A DNA stretch of 64,000 nucleotides from Actinomadura sp. WMMA1423 (GTDB lineage: Bacteria > Actinomycetota > Actinomycetes > Streptosporangiales > Streptosporangiaceae). Shown here one piece after another: positions 25,484-32,900 of the stretch. Position 1 is the first letter of the stretch. Every line of letters begins with the position of its first letter. The notes beneath the pieces were generated by a model. It had not been told where the DNA came from. It was given only the letters and a program-made list of their open reading frames with translations, and made no database searches. The stretch spans positions 4,836,001 to 4,900,000 of the forward strand of contig NZ_CP041244.1 of the NCBI RefSeq assembly GCF_006547145.1, in the 5' to 3' direction. The position numbers and the translations under genes are program-made.

Positions 25484-25693
25484 CTACGGCAGGCGGTGCC
25501 TTCCCTCCCGGATCTCCGCCAACAACGCCGCCCAGGCATTCACTTCGAACTCCAGCACCGGCCCGCCATGTCCGGCCGCGGTGTCCCGGACACCGACCCG
25601 ACGTCCGCCAGCTCGCCCGGCCTCGACACAGTTGTTGCCCGTTCCGCTGTACGAGGACTTGCGCCACCCGACATAGCGTTCACGACTGATCAT
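25484..25693 (-). CDS. DUF397 family protein
   Basis: 69 residues beginning ISRERYVGWRKSSYSGTGNN and containing CVEAG, VGVRDT and GPVLEFEVNAWAALL, the complete DUF397 pattern. These small proteins are encoded next to XRE regulators and act as partners or antagonists that modulate them in actinomycete development. It starts 10 nt after the XRE gene, so the pair is one operon. Confidence 0.93.
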   Translation of the reverse strand: MISRERYVGWRKSSYSGTGNNCVEAGRAGGRRVGVRDTAAGHGGPVLEFEVNAWAALLAEIREGRHRLP

Positions 25694-25703
25694 GATGATC
25701 TTC

Positions 25704-26567
25704 CTAGTGCGAGGGGAGGGAGTCCGCGACGTCCGCCAGCATCTCTCGTGACCGCTCGGCCGACAGGGCCACGCGGACGAGGCCTTCGTACACCATCTCG
25801 AACTGCGCGGTCTGCTCCGGATCGGTGAGGACCAAGTCGGTGGTCACCGCCTCCAGGGCGACCACACCGGGGTCGCCATCGTCCGGGTAGGTGAACATCG
25901 AAAACGAACATTCAGGGATGTTGTACCCCGGAATCTCAGCATCCACAGGCAGGACCCGTACCGTCACCCGCTCGTCCTGCCGGGACAGGTCGACGATGTG
26001 GCCGAGCTGCCGACAGAACACCTCCGCCGGAACCGAACGGCGACGCAGCACCACCTCGTCCAGAATCACCTCATACGAAGGCCCGTCCGGACGATGCAGC
26101 ATCCGCTGCCGCCCGACCCGGCCCTTCAGCACTCCGGCAACCTCGGCATCAGGAGGCAAGGGAAGCTCGGTGTTGGCCAAGCGCGTAGCGATGAACTCCT
26201 CCGTCTGCAGCAGCCCCGGAATCAAGTTCTGCTGGTACTCACGGATGACACTCGCACCGGCCTCGAGGTTGGCAAACCTGGCCTGGCGCTCACCGATGCC
26301 CGACGACTCCCACCAGCCATGCGACGCCGCCTCCGCAGTGATCTGCACGAGTTGCGTCCACTTGTCACCTTCGGCACCAAGGACGTCCAGCAGCCGCTGA
26401 ACATCCTCCTGATTCGGTGCGACGTGCGCGTTCTCCAGCTTGCTGATCATCTGCCGGTACACGCCCGACCGCTTGGCCAGCTCCTGCGCCGAAACGCCAG
26501 CCCCCTCCCGCAGCTCGCGCAACTCCGCCGCAAGCCGCAGCCGGCGCACATACGGACTGATCAACAC
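25704..26567 (-). CDS. XRE-family regulator with DUF5753 domain (WhiJ-like)
   Basis: 287 residues, GTG start. The N-terminal HTH (RELREGAGVSAQELAKRSGV, YRQMISKLENAHVAPNQEDV) is followed by the DUF5753 region, with IREYQQNLIPGLLQTEEFIA and FSMFTYPDDGDPGVVALEAV as landmarks. It forms an operon with the DUF397 gene. Such pairs number in the tens in actinomycete genomes and control development or antibiotic production in some cases. Here they sit within element B and could regulate it. Confidence 0.93.
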   Translation of the reverse strand: MLISPYVRRLRLAAELRELREGAGVSAQELAKRSGVYRQMISKLENAHVAPNQEDVQRLLDVLGAEGDKWTQLVQITAEAASHGWWESSGIGERQARFANLEAGASVIREYQQNLIPGLLQTEEFIATRLANTELPLPPDAEVAGVLKGRVGRQRMLHRPDGPSYEVILDEVVLRRRSVPAEVFCRQLGHIVDLSRQDERVTVRVLPVDAEIPGYNIPECSFSMFTYPDDGDPGVVALEAVTTDLVLTDPEQTAQFEMVYEGLVRVALSAERSREMLADVADSLPSH

Positions 26568-26671
26568 CCCACCCCGCGTCCTCGAACACCGACTGTCACC
26601 TTTCTAGGACATGGAGCGTAACCACGTCGCCTGTCTCGTGGGGCTGCCTTCCTCAGCCCGACAAGCACCCT

Positions 26672-28196
26672 GTTGCGATCCTCGCCCGCCGATGAAGGCA
26701 GGCGCCACCCAGCGGCTACTTCATCTACTTCGGCACCGTCACCGCGTTGCGATCCTCGCCCGCCGGTGAGGGCGGGCGCCACGGTGAACGTGCGGCGCGG
26801 GATGACGCACGGGTTGCCGGTGTTGCGATCCTCACCCGCCGGCAAGGGCGGGCGCCACTCCAGGCGGTCGGCTCCGTGGCGTACATCGCGTGGTAGTCGT
26901 TGCGATCCTCACCCGCCGGCAAGGGCGGGCGCCACTCCAGGCGGTCGGCTCCGTGGCGTACATCGCGTGGTAGTCGTTGCGATCCTCACCCGCCGGCGAG
27001 GGCGGGCGCCACGGGGACCAGGTACCCGCCCGTGTCCTCCCGGACCTCCGGGTTGCGATCCTCGCCCGCCGGTGAGGGCGGGCGCCACATCCAATCAAGG
27101 GGAGTCTGTGGTTCCCCCGTTAGGCTCGTTGCGATCCTCGCCCGCCGGTCAGGGCGGGCGCCACTTGGGGAGTCGCTTGCTGCGCTGAACCCACATGGGC
27201 AGGTTGCGATCCTCGCCCGCCGGTCAGGGCGGCGCCACGCAGCCGCACGGGAGGAGCATCCTCCCACGCGTCCTCACTGTTGCGATCCTCGCCCGCCCGT
27301 GAAGGCGGGCGCCACCCGTGGACGGCGACTACTGCGTTGCCATGCACTACAAGTTGCGATCCTCGACCGCCCGTGAGGGCGGGCGCCACCGCCGCTGACG
27401 TCGTCCAGGTCGGTGCCGGTGATGTTGCGATCCTCGCCCGCCCGTGAGGGCGGACGCCACCTGGCCGAGTTGGAGCCACACGAGGCCCTGTACCTGTTGC
27501 GATCCTCGCCCGCCCGTGAGGGCGGGCGCCACGGCGGCCTCGGGTGTCGGCATCGCGGGGATCCGGCTGTTGCGATCCTCGCCCGCCCGTGAGGGCGGGC
27601 GCCACGCCTGCAGCAGCTCCGATACCGGCCGAAGCGATGTTGCGATCCTCGCCCGCCCGTGAGGGCGGGCGCCACTCTTGGCGGTAGACCAGTCGGCCGC
27701 CGGCGCACAGGTCGTTGCGATCCTCGCCCGCCCGTGAGGGCGGGCGCCACCCCGGCCGTGCGTCGGCTCCGGGCGTGGAGATGGTGTTGCGATCCTCGCC
27801 CGCCCGTGAGGGCGGGCGCCACTGATGACCGGGACGACCTGAACCGCCGCAGTGAAGTCGTTGCGATCCTCGCCCGCCCGTGAGGGCGGGCGCCACCGCC
27901 CCACCGGCGCCGTGCCCTGGCCCGTCATCCTTGGTTGCGATCCTCGCCCGCCCGTGAGGGCGGGCGCCACCCTCGTTCGGCCGCCCGAAGGTCGGTCCCC
28001 GTGGCTGAGGTTGCGATCCTCGCCCGCCCGTGAGGGCGGGCGCCACGCGTCGGTGGAGCGGGTCCGCCGCCGGATCGAGTTGCGATCCTCGCCCGCCCGT
28101 GAGGGCGGGCGCCACACGGCCGCGGCGTCGGCGACCTGGCGGAGCACACTGTGAACGAGGTTGCGATCCTCGCCCGCCCGTGAGGGCGGGCGCCAC
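26672..28196 (-). CRISPR. Type I-C CRISPR array 3: 21 repeats, 20 spacers
   Basis: The 37-bp repeat matches arrays 1 and 2. From 27279 rightward nearly all repeats carry CGT in the loop, extending the stem to 9 bp, while the older left-end repeats carry GAT, GGT, GGC or GGTC. One repeat lacks a base (27203-27238). The spacer beginning TCCAGGCGGTCGG occurs twice in succession (26859-26898 and 26936-26975). The leader is on the right at 28197. Confidence 0.98.
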
Positions 28197-28324
28197 CCAT
28201 CTGAACAGCTGTTACTTCTCACCGTAGTGAATCAGCTACGAGATGGACTTACGCGAATACCCCAAAGGCTCCCATAGGTTCTTCGGAACCACCTTGGCAT
28301 TCTGTGCTCACTCATGGTTCCGAA
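28197..28324 (-). promoter_or_regulatory. Leader of CRISPR array 3
   Basis: It contains TTCGGAAC (28282-28289) and GTTCCGAA (28317-28324) with a 27-bp spacer, 85 bp from the last repeat, matching leaders 1 and 2. The repeat-proximal TGAACAGCTGTTACTTC resembles leader 1. The intervening sequence is otherwise unrelated, so the shared parts look selected. Confidence 0.75.
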
Positions 28325-28890
28325 GTACCGCGAAGCTAGGCGATGCACAGCTGCAGGTGTGTCTTGTGATCGAAGACGCAGAGGGCGCAGGGTCCCGACG
28401 AGGAGCGCAGGAGAGTTCACGGTCTAGCGCCTCAACCATCGCAGACCGTACGACGTTAGTTCAGCGCCTTAACACTCGCCAGAAGCGACCATCCTCCGCC
28501 TCAGCTCTTACGTCGACAACCTCGGCAAGGGCTGTGGTCGCGCCTAGAAACCCATCGCGTCGAGGGCGACAGGCAACGGAGCCTGCGAGTCCGAAAATCG
28601 GCCAGCCAACCGCATGGCGAGCATGGCTGAGAGTGCCGGCTGGGCAACCGATCCAGGACTGTCCGCGGGACGGGCAGGGAGCCGGGCGAGACTGTGCATA
28701 GGGGACGGTTCGGAAGCCGACGGATCGCCGCGAAGCCCGGCACGAGGGCGTCTCCAGCGTGACAGGTGGGTCGTCGGAGGGGCGGTTCATGCGCACCGGT
28801 CGCATGACGTCCAGGGTGATAGATGAGTGATAGAAGATCTTGATTCAAGATCTATAAGTCCGAATCAGGTAGCTTGACCTGCGGAAACAC
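28325..28890. other. Intergenic right end of element B
   Basis: No gene is supported. Near the boundary is a perfect inverted repeat, AGATCTTGA (28835-28843) and TCAAGATCT (28845-28853), and a copy of TGATAGATGA (28817-28826) that also occurs at 5436-5445 near the other end of element B. Both could be integrase or excisionase binding sites. Confidence 0.4.
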
Positions 28891-28934
28891 TGGAGCGGGT
28901 GACGGGAATCGAACCCGCGCTGTCAGCTTGGGAA
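28891..28934 (-). repeat. tRNA-Gly 3'-end copy: attachment site between elements B and A
   Basis: 44 nt identical to 46858-46901, the 3' end of tRNA-Gly(CCC) including the encoded CCA. It then diverges (TAGTCCCG), so the anticodon arm is incomplete and no tRNA is produced. It is the left attachment site of element A and the right one of element B. Confidence 0.88.
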
Positions 28935-29648
28935 TAGTCCCGAACCTGCCTGCTGGTGCCCCTGACCTGGCGTCACGCCGTACCGCAAGTGACCGTGAGT
29001 ACCCCTCGATCACCCTGGTTAATGGCCCGCTAATGGCCCGCCGCTGTACCCCCTGACCTGCGGCCCCTCGACCCCGATCGGAACGGCGACAGCACCCGAT
29101 CGTCCGAGGGCAAGCGGACCCGGAGCGCAGGGCCGGCCACGGCCCGAGCACCGGAAGCCGCGCGGCAGCGATCGCCCCCAACCCCCCAACCTCCTCAGCC
29201 AGGCTGTGGCGATCGTAGGGCTAAGCCCGTAGAGCGATTCATTACGAGTCTCAAGAGCAAGATCCGCATTCGTCCAGATGCGTCTTCTGACCTGGTTGGC
29301 GGGCGTAGTGGGTGCTCGTCGATTCCATGCTCGTCCAAGTTTGTCCAGGACCGTTGTTAGCGCCCGTGTTAGCAACCTGAACTCTTCGCGGCGACCGGTC
29401 CGGAGTGCTCGTTCGCGCGGACGGTACGAGGGTGTGACAGACAGAACCGCGCGAATGAGTGCTCCGGTTCGCGGGGGGCTGGGGGCTGCGAGGCCCCCGC
29501 TTCGCGCTCGCTGGTGTGGCTGTGGTGCCTGGGCGGGTGGCCGGTATCGGGCTTTGGTGCTTCTTGTGGGGCAGGGTTCTTTACGCTGTGTGGTCCTATG
29601 GGCGCCGGGTTCAGCGGAACCGGGCTGCAGAAGGGGATAGGGGCGGTC
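28935..29648. other. Left end of element A without supported genes
   Basis: The first 110 bp match the element C remnant at 2248-2345. The arm-type motif occurs at 29020-29040. TGTTAGC occurs twice around 29354-29375. I see no credible coding frame before the trypco2 gene at 29649. Confidence 0.45.
29020..29040 (+). repeat. Left arm-type site of element A (two TAATGGCCCG units)
   Basis: TAATGGCCCG occurs twice, separated by one C. The identical 21-bp unit lies at 46767-46787 at the other end of element A. The distances to the att cores are 85 bp (left) and 70 bp (right), as expected for integrase arm-binding sites flanking attP in the circular form. Confidence 0.6.
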
Positions 29649-29978
29649 ATGGAGATCGAGCTAGCGGACGCGGTCGCGGTAGTGCGCGCTGAGTTGCTGG
29701 AGGCTGCGGCGCGGGGTGCGGGCGAGGATGTGGCGTTCGTGGTGGGGCCGATCGAGGTGGAGTTCGCGGTGGAGTTGCGGACTGACGCCAAGGCCAAGTT
29801 CGGGTTCAAGGCGTGGGTGGTGTCGGGGGGCGCGGAGGCGGGGGTGGCTCGGGGGCGGACGCACCGGGTGAAGGTGGCGTTGACGCCCAAGCGCGCCGAT
29901 GGCGGTGATCTGCTGATCGCGGGCGGAGTGGACCGTCCGGCGGGACCGGGGCCGGTGGAGGGGCATATCGGCCGCTGA
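29649..29978 (+). CDS. Trypsin-co-occurring domain 2 (trypco2) protein
   Basis: 109 residues: MEIELADAVAVVRAELLEAA, then VAFVVGPIEVEFAVELRTDA, FGFKAWVVSGGAEAG and RTHRVKVALTPK. This is the trypco2 pattern, a small beta-rich domain described computationally beside trypsin-like proteases of NTP-dependent conflict systems. It lies 12 nt upstream of, and is surely co-transcribed with, the trypsin-STAND-TPR gene. It is proposed to be a partner or substrate of the protease; this has not been shown. Confidence 0.82.
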   Translation: MEIELADAVAVVRAELLEAAARGAGEDVAFVVGPIEVEFAVELRTDAKAKFGFKAWVVSGGAEAGVARGRTHRVKVALTPKRADGGDLLIAGGVDRPAGPGPVEGHIGR

Positions 29979-29990
29979 CCGGGAGAGCTG

Positions 29991-32900
29991 TTGGCGCTGG
30001 TGGTCGGGAGCGGTATGGATCTGCGGCGGGTGGTGGGGGTGACCGGGCCGGAGGCGCCCGGGTCGGGGTATGTGCTGGGTGAGCGTCTGGTGCTGACCTC
30101 GGCGCATGTGGTCGGCGGTGTTGGCGGCGCGGTGGAAGTGTTCTTCCCGGGCCGTGCCGGGCGGTTCGCGGGAGTGGTGCTGTGGCAGGGGGCGCCGGGC
30201 GGTCGGGATGATGCCGCGTTGCTGCGCATCACCGATGCGGGGTGGGTTCCGCCTGCGGGGGCGGGGGTGCGGTGGGGCCGGACGGTGACCCATCGGCCGG
30301 GGATCAGGTGTGTAACGTGCGGGTTGCCGGAGGTGGTGCAGCGTCCCGGGCGGGGGGCGGAGATGTTGCAGCCGTCGGGGACGTTGAATCCGGGTGACCG
30401 GTATGTGGGTGACCGGTATCTGGTGAGCCTGGATCAGCCTGCCCCGCGGGACGGGGATGGGGCGCGGGGTGGGGATGGGTCGCCGTGGGGTGGTCTGTCG
30501 GGTGCGGCGTTGTTTTGTGATGATCTGCTGGTCGGGGTGATCGCGGCCGATCCGGCCGGATGGGGCCATGGCAGGCTGGAGGCGACTCCGGCGTATGTGC
30601 TGCACCGTGACCCGGGGTTCCGGGCGGCACTGGCAGAGCTGGCGGACCGGGGGCTGGGTCCGGTGCCGGTGTTGGAGCCGGTGGAGTGGGCTGGGCTGGC
30701 CGATGTGGGCGAGGTGGCTCCGGCGGGCGCGTTGACCGGGTCGCCGGCGGAGTTGCTGCGGGCGCGTCGAGAGGTGGCGCCGTTTCGGGGCCGTGCCGAA
30801 CTGCTGGCAAAGCTGCGCTCGTGGGCCGGTTCAGGGACCGGGGCGGGCGGGTGTGGGGTGTGGCTGCTGCATGGCCCTGGCGGGCAGGGCAAGACCCGGG
30901 TGGCGGCCCGGCTGGCGGGGGAGTTGTCGGCGGCGGGCTGGGTGGTGTTGTGGTTGAGCCGGGACGCCGCGGAGGTGAGCGGGCTCAAGGATGCCGCGGT
31001 GCCGCTGTTGCTGATTGTCGACTATGCCGAGACCCGTCCGGGGCAGGTGGCGGCCGCGGTGGAGGCGATCGCCCGGCATGGCGGGGCGAGCCCGATCCGG
31101 GTGTTGCTGTTGGCCCGCACGGCGGACTCGTGGTGGCAGAGCGTTCAGGAGACCTCCTCGGCCACCGAGGCGTTGCTGGGTTCGGCGGTCGTCACCCGGT
31201 TGCCGGTGGTGGACGCCGATCCGGCCGGGCGGGGTGAGGCCTACCGGGAGGCGGTGGAGGCGTTCGGGACGGCGCTGCCGGCGCTGCCGGGCCAGCAAGG
31301 CATCGACTGGGCCGGGCTGGCCGAACGGGTGAGGGATCCGGCACCTACGGGGCTGGTGACGGCGTTGACGGTGCAGATGCAGGCGCTGGCCGATCTGCTG
31401 GATGCGGCCCACCCCGGCGCCGGTAATGCCGGTAACGCCGGTGGGGCAGCGCGCAACCTTGCCGGTTTGGATCCTGGCGGGGCTGGGTCTGGTGGAGTGG
31501 AGGACCGGTTACTGATCCATGAGCGGCGTTACTGGCGCAAGGTCGCCGCAGCACGAGGTTTGGACCAGTCGTTGAGCTGGGGCACCCTGATCGATGCGCT
31601 GGCTGCCGGTGTGCTGGTGAGTGCGGGGGATCGTGACCAGGCCGATGCGCTGCTGTGCCGCGTTGCGGGGCTGGCCGATCAGCCGCGGGACCGCCGGGAC
31701 AGCGTCCGCGAGTGGATCGCCTCGCTGTATCCCCCCGCGCCCGCTCGGCCGTGGGGCACGCTGGAACCGGACCGGCTAGCCGAACGGTTCATCGGCCGGC
31801 ACCTGCACACCGATCCAGGCTTTGCCGCCCGCCTGGTCGAGGCCTGCACGTCGGAACAGGCCACGCAACTGCTGACGGTGTACGCCCGAGCCGCCGCACA
31901 CACCGTCTTCGCCGGGGCTTTGAATTCCTCGCTTGCCCGGCTGGTCACCGACCATTCCGCACCTCTGGCGATACCGGCGGCGCAGGTGGCGACGCAGGTC
32001 GAAGCCCCCCGGCCCTTGCTTGATGCTCTCGGCGAGATCGCCGACGATTCGGCCACTCCTGTCGACCAGTTGACCAGGCTGGCCGATCGCCTTCCCCACC
32101 CAAGCCATGTTCTCGCCGAGTACGCGGCTCACCTCAGTCAAAGGATCACAGAGCACTACCGGGAGCAAGCCGACACCGACCCGGACGCCTTCCTGCCCGA
32201 CCTGGCCGGGAGCCTGAACGACCTGTCGGTCCGGCTCGGGGAGCTGGGGCGGCGCGAGGAGGGCCTGGAGGCCATCACCGAAGCGGTGGAGGTGTACCGG
32301 CGGCTCGCCGACGCCCGCCCGGACGCCTTCCTGCCCGACCTGGCCGGGAGCCTGAACAACCTGTCGGTCGATCTTGGGGCGCTGGGACGGCGCGAGGAGG
32401 GCCTGGAGGCCAGCACCGAAGCGGTAGAGATCCGCCGGCGACTCGCCGACGCCCGCCCGGACGCCTTCCTGCCCGCCCTGGCCACAAGCCTGAACAACCT
32501 GTCGATCCGGCTCGGGGAGCTGGGACGGCGCGAAGAGGGCCTGGAGGCCATCACCGAAGCGGTAGAGATCCGCCGGCGACTCGCCGACGCCCGCCCGGAC
32601 GCCTTCCTGCCCGCCCTGGCCACAAGCCTGAACAACCTGTCGAACCGGCTCGGGGACCTGGGACGGCGCGAAGAGGGCCTGGAGGCCATCACCGAAGCGG
32701 TAGAGATCCGCCGGCGACTCGCCGACGCCCGCCCGGACGCCTTCCTGCCCGACCTGGCCACAAGCCTGAACAACCTCTCAGTCGATCTTGGGGCGCTGGG
32801 ACGGCGCGAGGAGGGCCTGGAGGCCAGCACCGAAGCGGTAGAGGTGTACCGGCGGCTCGCCGACGCCCGCCCGGACGCCTTCCTGCCCGACCTGGCCATG

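Noticed and set aside
28047..28078. A spacer in array 3 sharing 11 nt (GTGGAGCGGGT) with the tRNA-Gly att core
   Set aside because: Too short a match for self-targeting, with no extension either side. Likely chance.
28461..28848. Two overlapping minus-strand frames right of array 3
   Set aside because: No ribosome site, no family features, and low codon bias. The region is treated as intergenic.
29019..29375. A 118-codon minus-strand frame at the left end of element A
   Set aside because: It covers the arm-type site and att-proximal DNA, and the peptide has no protein-like features. No ribosome site.
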